Below are positions 7,592 through 17,500 of a stretch of 64,000 nt of DNA, one piece after another. The number at the start of each line of letters is the position of its first letter. Positions within the stretch are counted from its first letter, which is position 1. Under the pieces are notes generated by a model that searched no databases, was not told the origin of the DNA, and saw only the letters and a list, made by a program, of their open reading frames with translations. This DNA is from Streptomyces sp. NBC_00335 (lineage in GTDB: Bacteria > Actinomycetota > Actinomycetes > Streptomycetales > Streptomycetaceae): positions 5,137,501-5,201,500 of the forward strand of contig NZ_CP108006.1 in the NCBI RefSeq assembly GCF_036127095.1, written 5' to 3'. A program made the position numbers and the translations under genes.

Positions 7592-7721
7592 GGGGGCGGG
7601 GTGGGGTGTCGGCCTGGACTGCATGATTTAGGCGCCCTCTCCTGAACTCCGACAGGGTTTGGGCTTGTGCCTGCGCCACAAATCACGCTCTACGTCCAGG
7701 CCGACACCCCACCCCGCCCCC
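7592..7721. repeat. Long inverted-repeat element (28-base perfect arms), MITE-like
   Basis: Bases 7592-7619 and 7694-7721 are perfect reverse complements over 28 bases. The pairing continues imperfectly inward (7620-7637 against about 7672-7693, sharing a GATTT core) and a little outward. About 35 unpaired bases remain in the centre. The element lies in the convergent gap between the coiled-coil gene and the membrane-protein gene. It is far longer than a normal Streptomyces terminator. It may be a MITE-like mobile remnant or a very strong bidirectional hairpin. No coding capacity is evident inside it. Confidence 0.8.
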
Positions 7722-7810
7722 GTCCCCGACCCGGGCCGCCCCTGCCGACCCCGGCCGGGCGATTGTTTCAGCCTGGCCGCCTTATCCAGACCGGGCCGCG
7801 CCAATTCAGC

Positions 7811-7909
7811 CGTCCGGCGTTTGAGGACCGGGGTCTGGGGCGGAGCCCCAGGGGTCCGGGCGCAGTCCGGTGCCCCGCTTGTAGCCCGTCCGGCGTTTGA
7901 GGACCGGGG
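7811..7909. repeat. Two copies of a scattered Streptomyces intergenic repeat
   Basis: The block CCGGCGTTTGAGGACCGGGG occurs at about 7813-7833 and 7888-7909. The first copy is followed by the stem-forming TCTGGGGCGGAGCCCCAG segment. A reversed, diverged relative (CCTCAAGCGCCGGC) lies at 7536-7549, on the other side of the long inverted repeat. Such GTTTGAGGAC elements are scattered between genes in streptomycetes; a role in transcript ends is suspected but not settled. Confidence 0.65.
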
Positions 7910-7945
7910 CAGGGCCGGCCCTGGGAACGGTGGAAGGGCGGGTAG

Positions 7946-8119
7946 GGGAACTCGGCCCCGCGCACCGGCACGGGTCGCAGCGGGGAACTCCGCCCCGCGC
8001 ACCGGCACGGGTCGAAGTGGGGAACTCCGCCCCGCGCAGCGGCACGGGTCATGGCCGGGGCTCCGGCCTGCGCAGCGGTACGGGTCACAGTGCGGGCTCC
8101 GGACCGTGCAGTGGCGGGG
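7946..8119. repeat. 37-base tandem repeats running into a coding 3' end
   Basis: Repeat units start at 7946, 7983, 8020, 8058 and 8094 (units of 37, 37, 38 and 36 bases and a partial last one). They share GGGAACTCCGCCCCGCGCA-like starts and a CGGCACGGGTC core. The last units overlap the 3' end of the leftward membrane-protein gene, whose stop codon is at 8085-8087, so its C-terminal residues are encoded by repeat DNA. The remaining bases of the 7500-8084 gap hold only the repeats listed here. Confidence 0.75.
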
Positions 8120-8915
8120 TGTGGGGGGCCGGGTCGCTGCGGAGGCCGTGGGTGGTGACCACCACCTCGAAGGCGGGCGGCGCCGTCGCGGGGAGGGGCG
8201 CGGTCAGGGTCCCGTCCGGGACGACCGTGGTCGGGAGGGCCGTGCCGTCGACCTCGACCCGCGGGTTGTCCCCGAAGCCGCCGCCCGAGACGGTGAGCAG
8301 ACCCTCCGTCACGGAGACTCCGGTGATCACCGGGATGCCCCGCACCGCCACCTTGTTCAACAGGTACGCCCCGGCCGGCGCCCCGGTCAGCGCCCACATC
8401 TCCGCGGGCAGCTTCGGCAGCCCGCCGCCCACGTCCGCCAGGAAGAACGCCACCACGTACAGCATCGTGACCGCGCTCAGGGCCACGTACTGCAGGTCGA
8501 CGAGGTCGGTCCGCCCGCCGTCGTTCGAGATCAGGTCGTGCACCGGGCGCCGCTCCGTGCCCTTCGGCGCCGGTTTGGCCATGGAGCCCCGCTCGACCCG
8601 CATGCCGACCACCGCCTTCGCCGCGATCAGGGCGGCGTAGGGGCCGCCGAGCAGCGGGAGGTAGACGGTCGTCAGGGTGGACAGGGGGCCCTCGGGGCCC
8701 TGGAACCAGTCGACGCCGCCGCCCGCGGTGAGCCCGTAGCCGAGGGTTGCCAGGAGGAGCCAGATCAGGATCACCGTCCAGGCCAGGGCGAGCGTGATCG
8801 AGGTGGAGAGGCGTCCGTCGCGGCCGGTGACGAAGCCGGGGCGGCGCATCAGGCGCAGGACGATCGGGGCCGCCAGGGCGGCGAGTAACGCGAGTGCGAA
8901 GAGTGCGGACGTCAT
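8085..8915 (-). CDS. Membrane protein with C-terminal TIG/IPT-like domain; contains a TTA codon
   Basis: A 276-residue protein. Hydrophobic segments lie at about residues 3-20, 38-60, 85-105 and 135-158, giving about four membrane passes. The C-terminal 100 residues start with IPVITGVSVTEGLLTVSGGGFG, resembling an IPT/TIG immunoglobulin-like strand domain. Leu10 is encoded by TTA (8888-8886), a codon very rare in Streptomyces that needs the bldA tRNA, which lies at 48150. A TTA so near the start is typical of bldA-controlled developmental or secondary-metabolism genes. The function of the protein is unknown. The 3' end runs into the 37-base tandem repeats. Confidence 0.78.
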   Translation of the reverse strand: MTSALFALALLAALAAPIVLRLMRRPGFVTGRDGRLSTSITLALAWTVILIWLLLATLGYGLTAGGGVDWFQGPEGPLSTLTTVYLPLLGGPYAALIAAKAVVGMRVERGSMAKPAPKGTERRPVHDLISNDGGRTDLVDLQYVALSAVTMLYVVAFFLADVGGGLPKLPAEMWALTGAPAGAYLLNKVAVRGIPVITGVSVTEGLLTVSGGGFGDNPRVEVDGTALPTTVVPDGTLTAPLPATAPPAFEVVVTTHGLRSDPAPHTPPLHGPEPAL

Positions 8916-8989
8916 GTGTGGCCCCCCGGGAGTGCGGTGTCTCCGAAGAGGGTTACCGTTTCGGCCCGGGCATGACAAGTTGCCCGCCC

Positions 8990-10585
8990 TCAGCCCTCCC
9001 GCTGCTCCGGCAGTACGGGGAACCGCCGCGGCGCCACCAGCAGCAGCACCAGCGCCGACGCGGCCGCCGCCAGGGTCGCGCCGAGGAAGATGTGGTCCCC
9101 GGCGGCGGCCACGGCCCGGCGCAGGTACTCGCCGGCTTCCGGGGAGAGGAGGCCGGGGTGGGTCAGGGCCCTGGACACGTCGTCCAGGGTCGCGGGGAGC
9201 CCGGGCACCGGGGCCTGTGCCAGCCGGTCGGCGATGGTGGCGTTGGCCACGGCCCCCAGCAGCGCCGCTCCGACGCTCTGCCCGACGTTGCGGCAGAACA
9301 GCACCGAGGCCGTCGTGGTTCCGCGCTCCTCCCAGCCCACCGTGGACTGGACCCCGACGATCAGCGGGAGCTGGAAGAGGCCGAGGGCCCCGCCCAGCAG
9401 CAGCATGATCAGTACGGGCTGCCAGACCGGGGCGGGGTAGGGGAGCAGGGTGAAGGAGCCGAGGATGAGGGCGGCCAGGGCGACCCCGGTGGCGGCGGTG
9501 TTGCGGAAGCCGATGCGCCGGTAGACGTGCTGGGCGAGGGCGGCGCTGATCGGCCAGCTCAGGGTCATCGCGGAGGTGACCAGGCCGGCGCCGGTGGGGC
9601 CGAGGCCGAGTACGGACTGGGCGTACGTCGGCATGAACAGCATCGGGGCGACCATCAGCAGGCCGAGCCCGGCCATGGCCAGGTTGACGGCGGCGATGGT
9701 GCGCCGGCGCCACACCCAGCCGGGCAGGATGGGCTGCTCGGCCCGGCGCTCGATCCAGACGACCAGCACGCCGAGTGCGACGGAGGCGGCGAACAGTCCC
9801 AGCGAGGGCGCCGACAGCCAGGGCCAGGCGACCCCGCCCTGGACCAGCGCGAAGAGGAGCAGCCCGCCGCAGGCGAAGACGGCGAGGGCTCCCGCCCAGT
9901 CGACGGGGCCGGTACGGCCGGGGGCCCGGGTGGGCTCGACCAGGTGGCGGCCGATGATCCACAGGGCGGCGGCGGCCAGCGGCAGGTTGATCAGGAAGAT
10001 CCAGCGCCAGTCGGTGTACGTGGCGATCAGCCCGCCGAGCGCGGGGCCGGCCAGTGCCGAGGTGGCCCAGACCACGGACATCCGGGCCTGGATGCGCGGC
10101 CGGTCCTTGAGCGGGTAGAGGTCGGCGGCCAGGGTCTGGACGGTCCCCTGCAGGGCGCCGCCGCCGAGGCCCTGGAGGATCCGGAAGGCGATGAGGGCGG
10201 CCATGCTCCAGGCGGCCGCGCACAGCAGCGAGCCGAGCAGGAAGAGGCTGATGCCGAGGAGCAGGACGGGCTTGCGGCCGTAGGTGTCGGAGAGCTTGCC
10301 GTAGACGGGCAGGGTGACGGTTCCGGCCAGGATGTAGCCCGAGAAGATCCAGGAGAAGACGGCGAAGCCGCCGAGGTCGCCGACGATCTGGGGGACGGCG
10401 GTGGCGACGACGGCGCCGTCGAGGGCGACGAGCCCCATGGTCAGCATCAGGGCGGCGACGACGGCCGTACGGGGCCGGCCGGGCGGTGAGGCCGCCCGCG
10501 TACCCGTACCGGCGGCCGGGTCGTCCCCGGGTATGCCGCCGGCGCTGCCCTCGGTACTCGCGCCCGTGCTTTCCCCTGAGCCCAT
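8990..10585 (-). CDS. MFS transporter, DHA2 family (EmrB/QacA type)
   Basis: A 531-residue integral membrane protein. After a 40-residue Gly/Ser/Pro-rich cytosolic tail come about 14 hydrophobic segments. The first loop carries the MFS motif A segment GKLSDTYGRKPVLL, and motif C-like GPALGGLIATYTDWRW is present, as in drug:H+ antiporters of the DHA2 group. The ATG at 10585 is preceded on its strand by GGGGAGAAGGG, a good ribosome-binding site. It diverges from the ABC transporter genes at 10917. Drug or metabolite export is expected; the substrate is unknown. Confidence 0.9.
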   Translation of the reverse strand: MGSGESTGASTEGSAGGIPGDDPAAGTGTRAASPPGRPRTAVVAALMLTMGLVALDGAVVATAVPQIVGDLGGFAVFSWIFSGYILAGTVTLPVYGKLSDTYGRKPVLLLGISLFLLGSLLCAAAWSMAALIAFRILQGLGGGALQGTVQTLAADLYPLKDRPRIQARMSVVWATSALAGPALGGLIATYTDWRWIFLINLPLAAAALWIIGRHLVEPTRAPGRTGPVDWAGALAVFACGGLLLFALVQGGVAWPWLSAPSLGLFAASVALGVLVVWIERRAEQPILPGWVWRRRTIAAVNLAMAGLGLLMVAPMLFMPTYAQSVLGLGPTGAGLVTSAMTLSWPISAALAQHVYRRIGFRNTAATGVALAALILGSFTLLPYPAPVWQPVLIMLLLGGALGLFQLPLIVGVQSTVGWEERGTTTASVLFCRNVGQSVGAALLGAVANATIADRLAQAPVPGLPATLDDVSRALTHPGLLSPEAGEYLRRAVAAAGDHIFLGATLAAAASALVLLLVAPRRFPVLPEQREG

Positions 10586-10916
10586 GCAAAACCCTTCTCC
10601 CCGCGCTTACCTGCGCGGACACCATCTCACTGCGGGATTACGGGGCGGTATCCCCTCAGGGCGCCTCGTCCCAACGAGCGAGATCCCCTAGGGGTTGGTC
10701 CTCATAAGGATCCAGGGACGGTTCGTCCCGGGGGAGGAGGAGGAAAGGCCCCGGGGCTCCTTAACTGGTTACTACAGGGCGGGAGTCCGGGGGGTAGGGC
10801 TAGCACCCCTATGGATACGGCGATTGGCACCAGCGCGCCGCGGTACCCCCGGCCAGCAGACTTCGGATGAAGCGCATCACTGCTTCGAGCCACGCATCGA
10901 CACGAGGGGAAACACC
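10586..10916. promoter_or_regulatory. Divergent control region between DHA2 exporter and ABC genes
   Basis: A 331-base gap with several symmetrical sites: the perfect palindrome CCCCTAGGGG at 10685-10694, a GGGAC-GGTTC-GTCCC hairpin at about 10714-10728, and GGGGT/ACCCC arms around a CTAGC core at 10791-10809. One regulator could act on both exporters. No clear -10/-35 pair was found. Confidence 0.4.
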
Positions 10917-11705
10917 GTGACAACGGCTATGACCGAAACCAGGCACGGGGGTACTGGAGGGCATGAGGCCGTCGCGGCGCGGGCGCGGAAGGTCGTCAAG
11001 GCCTACGGCTCCGGCGAGACGCGGGTCGTCGCCCTCGACGCGGTGGACGTGGACATCCGGCGCGGCCAGTTCACCGCGATCATGGGGCCCTCGGGCTCCG
11101 GCAAGTCCACGCTGATGCACTGCCTGGCCGGTCTGGACACGGTCACGAGCGGCCAGATCTTCCTGGACGACACCGAGATCACCGGTCTGAAGGACAAGAA
11201 GCTCACGCAGCTGCGCCGGGACCGGATCGGCTTCATCTTCCAGGCCTTCAACCTGCTGCCGACGCTCAACGCCCTGGAGAACATCACGCTCCCCATGGAC
11301 ATCGCCGGCCGCAAGGCCGACGCCCAGTGGCTGAACCGGGTCGTGGAGACCGTGGGTCTGGCGGGCCGCCTCAAGCACCGTCCGACCGAGCTCTCCGGCG
11401 GCCAGCAGCAGCGCGTGGCGGTCGCCCGCGCCCTGGCTTCCCGGCCCCAGATCATCTTCGGCGACGAGCCCACCGGAAACCTCGACTCCCGGGCCGGCGC
11501 GGAGGTCCTCGGATTCCTGCGCCGTTCGGTGAACGAGCTGGGCCAGACCATCGTCATGGTCACCCACGACCCGGTCGCCGCCTCCTACGCGGACCGCGTC
11601 ATCTTCCTCGCGGACGGCCGGATCGTGGACGAGATGCACACGCCCACCGCCGACCAGGTCCTGGACCGCATGAAGGACTTCGACGCCCGTGGGCGGACGT
11701 CATGA
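10917..11705 (+). CDS. ABC transporter ATP-binding protein, MacB/LolD type
   Basis: A 262-residue ATPase. It contains Walker A (GPSGSGKST), Q-loop (FIFQAFNLLP), the signature LSGGQQQRVAVARAL, Walker B (IIFGDEPTGNLDS) and the H-loop (MVTHDP). The NLLPTLNALEN block is typical of MacB/LolD-like ATPases that pair with FtsX-type permeases. GTG 10917 is chosen because AGGGGA lies 6 bases upstream; ATG 10929 is an alternative. The stop overlaps the permease start as ATGA. It closely resembles the ATPase at 46817-47590. Likely role: mechanotransmission-type export of a lipoprotein, peptide or antibiotic. Confidence 0.93.
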   Translation: MTTAMTETRHGGTGGHEAVAARARKVVKAYGSGETRVVALDAVDVDIRRGQFTAIMGPSGSGKSTLMHCLAGLDTVTSGQIFLDDTEITGLKDKKLTQLRRDRIGFIFQAFNLLPTLNALENITLPMDIAGRKADAQWLNRVVETVGLAGRLKHRPTELSGGQQQRVAVARALASRPQIIFGDEPTGNLDSRAGAEVLGFLRRSVNELGQTIVMVTHDPVAASYADRVIFLADGRIVDEMHTPTADQVLDRMKDFDARGRTS

Positions 11706-14275
11706 CCGTCATGAAGACCGCGCGGCGCAACTTCTTCGCGCACAAGGGGCGGATGGCGCTCTCCGCCGTGGCCGTCCTGCTCTCCGTCGCCTTCGTCTGC
11801 GGGACGCTGGTGTTCACGGACACCATGAACACCACCTTCGACAAGCTGTTCGCGGTCACCAACTCCAATGTCACGGTCACCCCGAAGGAGGCCGAGAACA
11901 GCGGGGAGACCCCCGACACCGGCAAGCCGCAGGCGCTGGCCGCCTCGGTCGTCGAGCAGGTCAAGAAGGCCGAGGGCGTGAAGTCCGTCGAGGGCGGCGT
12001 GTCCTCGATGGCGGTCACCGTCGTCAACTCCAAGAACGAGAACCTCGGCTCGACCACCGGAGCCCCGACCTTCGCGGGCAACTGGACCGAGAACGAACTG
12101 CGCTCGATGAAGATCATCGAGGGGCAGGCCCCGCGAGGCCCCACCGACGTGATGATCGACGCCGACACCGCGAAGAAGCACCACCTGGTGCTCGGTGACG
12201 ACATCCGCACCATCGCCGTCACCGGCGACATCCGGTCCAAGATCACCGGTATCGCCGCCTTCACCGTGACCAACCCCGGCGCGACCGTCGTCTACTTCGA
12301 CACCGCCACCTCGCAGCAGAAGCTGCTCGGCGCCCCGGACGCCTTCACGCACCTGAACGTCACCGCCAAGGACGGGGTGAGCGACGCCCAGCTCAAGCAG
12401 AACGTCGCTTCGGTCCTCGGCGCCGACACCTACACGCTGCAGACCGCCAAGGAAGCCGCGGACGCCAACCGCAAGAACATGGACTTCCTCGACATCATGA
12501 AGTGGGTGATGCTCGGCTTCGCCGCGATCGCCTTCCTCGTCGGAATCTTCCTGATCTTCAACACCTTCTCGATGCTGGTCGCCCAGCGCACCCGGGAGAT
12601 CGGCCTGATGCGGGCCATCGGCGCCAACAGCGGCCAGGTCCTCAAGTCGGTGGTCATCGAGGCCTTCCTGCTCGGCGTGGTCGGTTCCCTCCTCGGCGTC
12701 GCCGCCGGAATCGGCCTGGCCATCGGCCTGATGGAGCTCATGAGCGGGCTCGGCATGAGCCTGTCCACCGAGGACCTGACCATCGCCTGGACCACCCCGG
12801 TCATCGGCATCGTCCTCGGCGTCGTCGTCACCGTCGTCTCCGCCTTCATACCGGCCCGCCGGGCCGGCAAGGTCTCCCCGATGGCCGCCCTGCGCGAGTC
12901 GGGCACCCCGGGCGACAAGAAGGCCGGCCGGATCCGCGCCGCCCTGGGCATCGGCCTCACCGGAATCGGCGCCGCGGCCCTGTACCTCGCGGGGACGGCC
13001 GACGCCGCCGGCACCGGAGCGCAGTGGCTCGGTCTGGGCGTGCTGTTCACCCTCATCGGCTTCATCGTGATCGGCCCGCTCCTCGCGAGCGTCGTGGTCC
13101 GGGCCCTGTCCGCTCCGGTGCTGCGGCCCTTCGGCTCCATAGGCCGCCTCGCCGAGCGCAACGCGCTGCGCAACCCGCGCCGCACCGGTGCCACCGCCGC
13201 CGCGCTGATGATCGGCCTCGCGCTGGTCGCCTGCCTGTCGGTGGTCGGCTCCTCGATGGTGGCCTCGGCCACCGACGAGCTCGACAAGTCGGTCGGGGCG
13301 GACTTCATCGTCCAGTCCCAGACCGGGCAGCCGGTCGTACCGCAGGCCGAGGAAGCACTGCGGGCGACGCAGGGCCTGGCGCACGTCACCGCCTACCGGG
13401 ACGTCGATGCCAAGATCACCGCCCCCGACGGCACCACCGAGATGGACGGACTCGGGGTCCAGGACCCCACGTACGCCCAGGACGTGCGCCGCAAGACGAT
13501 CGCCGGCGAGCACGCGGACGCGTACAAGCCGGGCTCGATGTCGGTGGGCTCCGAATACGCGACCAAGCACCGGGTCAAGCTCGGTGACGAGCTGACGGTC
13601 GCCTTCACCGGCGGCAAGACCGTCAAGCTCAAGGTCGCGGCGATCACCAGCGACGAGGGCAACCTCGACAAGGGCATGAAGTACGTCAGCACGGCAGTCG
13701 CCGAGGCGAACCTGCCGGCCGACAAGCTGCCCCGGCCGTTCATGGTGCTGGCCACCGCGAAGGACGGCCAGGACGACGCCGCCTACGCGGCGGTCAAGTC
13801 GGCGCTGGCCGAGTACCCGCAGTACCAGGTGCTCAACCAGACGGACTACAAGCAGGCGCTCAAGGACCAGGTCGGCCAGCTGCTGAACGTGGTCTACGCC
13901 CTCCTCGCCCTCGCGATCATCGTCGCGGTCCTGGGCGTGGTGAACACCCTGGCCCTCTCGGTGGTCGAGCGGACCCGCGAGATCGGCCTGATGCGCGCCA
14001 TCGGCCTCTCCCGCCGCCAGCTGCGCCGCATGATCCGCCTGGAGTCGGTGGTCATCGCCCTCTTCGGCGCCCTGCTCGGCCTCGGCCTGGGCATGGGCTG
14101 GGGCGCCACCGCCCACCAGCTCCTCGCACTGCAGGGCATGAAGATCCTCGAGATCCCGTGGCCCACCATCCTCGGCGTGTTCGCCGGCTCCGCCCTGGTC
14201 GGCCTGCTGGCCGCACTGGTCCCCGCCTTCCGGGCGGGCCGGATGAACGTCCTGAACGCGATCGCCAGCGAGTAA
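11702..14275 (+). CDS. ABC transporter permease with two FtsX-type domains
   Basis: An 857-residue membrane protein. It begins MTVMKTARRNFFAHKGRMALS, then the first membrane helix. A long extracytoplasmic region follows (about residues 40-270), then membrane helices with the FtsX block VAQRTREIGLMRAIGA, a second cluster with NALRNPRRTGATAAALMIG, a second soluble region, and a last FtsX block VVERTREIGLMRAIGLSRRQLRRMI near the end. This two-FtsX arrangement fits the ABC3/MacB-like transporters of Gram-positive bacteria. Its ATG overlaps the ATPase stop, giving tight coupling. The pair is paralogous to 44203-47590. Confidence 0.92.
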   Translation: MTVMKTARRNFFAHKGRMALSAVAVLLSVAFVCGTLVFTDTMNTTFDKLFAVTNSNVTVTPKEAENSGETPDTGKPQALAASVVEQVKKAEGVKSVEGGVSSMAVTVVNSKNENLGSTTGAPTFAGNWTENELRSMKIIEGQAPRGPTDVMIDADTAKKHHLVLGDDIRTIAVTGDIRSKITGIAAFTVTNPGATVVYFDTATSQQKLLGAPDAFTHLNVTAKDGVSDAQLKQNVASVLGADTYTLQTAKEAADANRKNMDFLDIMKWVMLGFAAIAFLVGIFLIFNTFSMLVAQRTREIGLMRAIGANSGQVLKSVVIEAFLLGVVGSLLGVAAGIGLAIGLMELMSGLGMSLSTEDLTIAWTTPVIGIVLGVVVTVVSAFIPARRAGKVSPMAALRESGTPGDKKAGRIRAALGIGLTGIGAAALYLAGTADAAGTGAQWLGLGVLFTLIGFIVIGPLLASVVVRALSAPVLRPFGSIGRLAERNALRNPRRTGATAAALMIGLALVACLSVVGSSMVASATDELDKSVGADFIVQSQTGQPVVPQAEEALRATQGLAHVTAYRDVDAKITAPDGTTEMDGLGVQDPTYAQDVRRKTIAGEHADAYKPGSMSVGSEYATKHRVKLGDELTVAFTGGKTVKLKVAAITSDEGNLDKGMKYVSTAVAEANLPADKLPRPFMVLATAKDGQDDAAYAAVKSALAEYPQYQVLNQTDYKQALKDQVGQLLNVVYALLALAIIVAVLGVVNTLALSVVERTREIGLMRAIGLSRRQLRRMIRLESVVIALFGALLGLGLGMGWGATAHQLLALQGMKILEIPWPTILGVFAGSALVGLLAALVPAFRAGRMNVLNAIASE

Positions 14276-14302
14276 TCGCGGGCCGGTCGTACGGGGGAGC
14301 CC

Positions 14303-14338
14303 CGGCCCCGCCTCACCCGTTCGGGTGGGGCGGGGCCG
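14303..14338 (+). terminator. Terminator after the ABC operon
   Basis: A near-perfect 17-base stem (14303-14319 with 14322-14338, one G-T wobble) closes with a GTTC turn just after the permease stop at 14275. No T-tract follows. Confidence 0.7.
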
Positions 14339-14518
14339 CGGTCGTCGGGGGGAGGACCGGGTGTCCCGCCGCCATCACCGCCGGCCGTCCGAATCCCACG
14401 CGCGGCTGTCGGACCCGCGTCGTAGGGTGGGAACCCCCGGCCCGTTCGACGTGTCGGGTCCTTCGCGTTGCCGCCCCGCGGGAACTCGCCGCACCTCACC
14501 GGACGGAAAGCCGCCTTC

Positions 14519-17500
14519 ATGAGCCTGCACGGACTGCTCGACGCCGTCACCCGGGACCCCGCACTCGCAGAGGCGCTCACCGCGGCCGGGGACGGCAACC
14601 GCATGCACGTGGACCTCGTCGGCCCGGCCGCCGCGCGGCCCTTCGCCATCGCCGCGCTGGCCGCCCGCACCGGGCGCACCGTGCTCGCCGTCACCGCCAC
14701 CGGGCGGGAGGCGGAGGACCTGGCCGCCGCACTGCGCTCGATGCTCAACCCCGACGAGGTCGCGGAGTACCCGTCCTGGGAGACGCTCCCGCACGAACGC
14801 CTGAGCCCGCGCAGCGACACCGTCGGCCGCCGCATCGCCGTACTGCGCCGCCTCGCGCACCCGAGCAAGGACGACCCCGCCGCGGGCCCGGTCTCCGTGG
14901 TCGTCGCACCGATCCGGTCCGTGCTCCAGCCGCAGGTCAAGGGGCTCGGAGACCTGGTCCCGGTGAGCCTGCGCCAGGGCGAGAGCGTGGACCTCGGCGC
15001 GGTGACGCAGGCACTGGCCGCCGCCGCGTACTCCCGTGTGGAGCTCGTCGAGAAGCGCGGCGAGTTCGCGGTCCGCGGCGGCATCCTCGACGTGTTCCCG
15101 CCCACCGAGGAGCACCCGCTGCGCGTGGAGTTCTGGGGCGACGAGGTCGAGGAGATCCGTTACTTCAAGGTCGCCGACCAGCGCTCCCTGGAGATCGCCG
15201 AGCACGGCCTGTGGGCCCCGCCCTGCCGGGAGCTGCTCCTCACGGACCAGGTGCGCGAGCGCGCCGCGGCCCTCGCCGAGCTCCACCCCGAGCTCGGGGA
15301 GCTGCTGCACAAGATCGCCGAGGGGATCGCCGTCGAGGGCATGGAGTCCCTGGCCCCCGTCCTGGTCGACGACATGGAGCTGCTGATCGACGTACTGCCG
15401 GCCGGTTCGATGGCCGTCGTGTGCGACCCGGAGCGGGTGCGGACGCGGGCCTCCGACCTGGTGGCGACCTCGCAGGAGTTCCTGATGGCCTCCTGGGCCG
15501 CCACCGCCGGCGGTGGCGAGGCCCCCATCGACGTGGGCGCGGCCTCGCTCCGCGGGATCGCCGACGTACGAGAGCACGCGCGCGAGCTCGGCATGATGTG
15601 GTGGTCGGTGTCCCCGTTCGCCGCCGACGAGGACGCAGCGATCGGCCGCGACACCCTCTCCCTCGGCATGCACGCCCCCGAGGCCTACCGCGGCGACACC
15701 GCCCGCGCGCTCGCCGACACCAAGGCCTGGCTCGCCGACGGCTGGCGCACCGTCTTCCTCACCGAGGGCCACGGCCCGGCCGCCCGTACCGTCGAGGTGC
15801 TCGGCGGCGAGGGCATCGCGGCCCGCCTGGAGGCGGACGTCACCGTCCTGGAGCCCTCGCTGGTCCACGTCTCGTGCGGCTCCCTCGACAACGGCTTCGT
15901 CGACCCGGTCCTCAAGCTCGCCGTCCTCACCGAGACCGACCTGACCGGCCAGCGCACCGCCACCAAGGACCTCGGCCGGATGCCGACCCGGCGCCGCAAG
16001 ACGATCGACCCCCTGACCCTGGAGGTCGGCGACTACATCGTCCACGAGCAGCACGGCGTCGGCCGCTACATCGAGATGGTGCAGCGCACCGTGCAGGGCG
16101 CCACCCGCGAGTACCTGCTCGTCGAGTACGCGCCGGCCAAGCGCGGCCAGCCCGGCGACCGCCTCTACATCCCCACCGACCAGCTGGAGCAGGTCACCAA
16201 GTACGTCGGCGGCGAGGCCCCGACCCTGCACCGGCTCGGCGGCGCCGACTGGACCAAGACCAAGGCGCGCGCCAAGAAGGCGGTCAAGGAGATCGCCGCC
16301 GACCTGATCAAGCTCTACAGCGCCCGCATGGCGGCCCCCGGCCACACCTTCGGCCCCGACACCCCCTGGCAGCGCGAGCTGGAGGACGCCTTCCCGTACG
16401 CGGAGACCCCCGACCAGCTCACCACCATCGCCGAGGTCAAGGAGGACATGGAGAAGTCGGTCCCCATGGACCGCCTGATCTGTGGCGACGTCGGCTACGG
16501 AAAGACCGAGATCGCGGTGCGCGCCGCCTTCAAGGCCGTCCAGGACGGCAAGCAGGTCGCCGTCCTCGTCCCGACCACGCTGCTGGTGCAGCAGCACTTC
16601 GGCACCTTCTCCGAGCGGTACGCGCAGTTCCCCGTCAAGGTGAAGGCGCTGTCCCGCTTCCAGAGCGACACCGAGTCCAAGGCGACGCTGGAGGGCCTGC
16701 GCGAGGGCTCCGTCGACATCGTCATCGGCACGCACCGGCTGTTCTCGCAGGAGACCAAGTTCAAGGACCTGGGCCTGGTCATCGTCGACGAGGAGCAGCG
16801 GTTCGGCGTCGAGCACAAGGAGCAGCTCAAGAAGCTGCGCGCCAACGTCGACGTGCTGACGATGTCCGCGACCCCCATCCCGCGCACCCTGGAGATGGCG
16901 GTGACCGGCATCCGCGAGATGTCCACGATCACCACCCCGCCCGAGGAGCGCCACCCGGTCCTGACCTTCGTCGGCCCTTACGAGGAGAAGCAGATCGGCG
17001 CCGCGATCCGCCGCGAGCTGCTCCGCGAGGGCCAGTGCTTCTACATCCACAACCGGGTCGAGTCCATCGACCGGGCGGCCGCCAAGCTCCGCGAGATCGT
17101 GCCCGAGGCGCGCATCGCGACGGCGCACGGCCAGATGTCCGAACAGGCCCTGGAGCAGGTCGTGGTGGACTTCTGGGAGAAGAAGTTCGACGTCCTGGTC
17201 TCCACGACGATCGTCGAGTCCGGCATCGACATCTCCAACGCCAACACCCTCATCGTCGAGCGCGGCGACAACTTCGGCCTCTCCCAGCTCCACCAGCTGC
17301 GCGGCCGCGTGGGCCGTGGCCGCGAGCGCGGGTACGCGTACTTCCTGTACCCGCCGGAGAAGCCGCTGACCGAGACCGCGCACGAGCGGCTCGCGACGAT
17401 CGCCCAGCACACCGAGATGGGCGCGGGCATGTACGTGGCGATGAAGGACCTGGAGATCCGCGGCGCGGGCAACCTGCTCGGCGGCGAGCAGTCCGGGCAC

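Noticed and set aside
7500..8084. Possible CRISPR-like array in the repeat-rich gap
   Set aside because: The 37-base units are contiguous with no unique spacers, and no cas genes are nearby.
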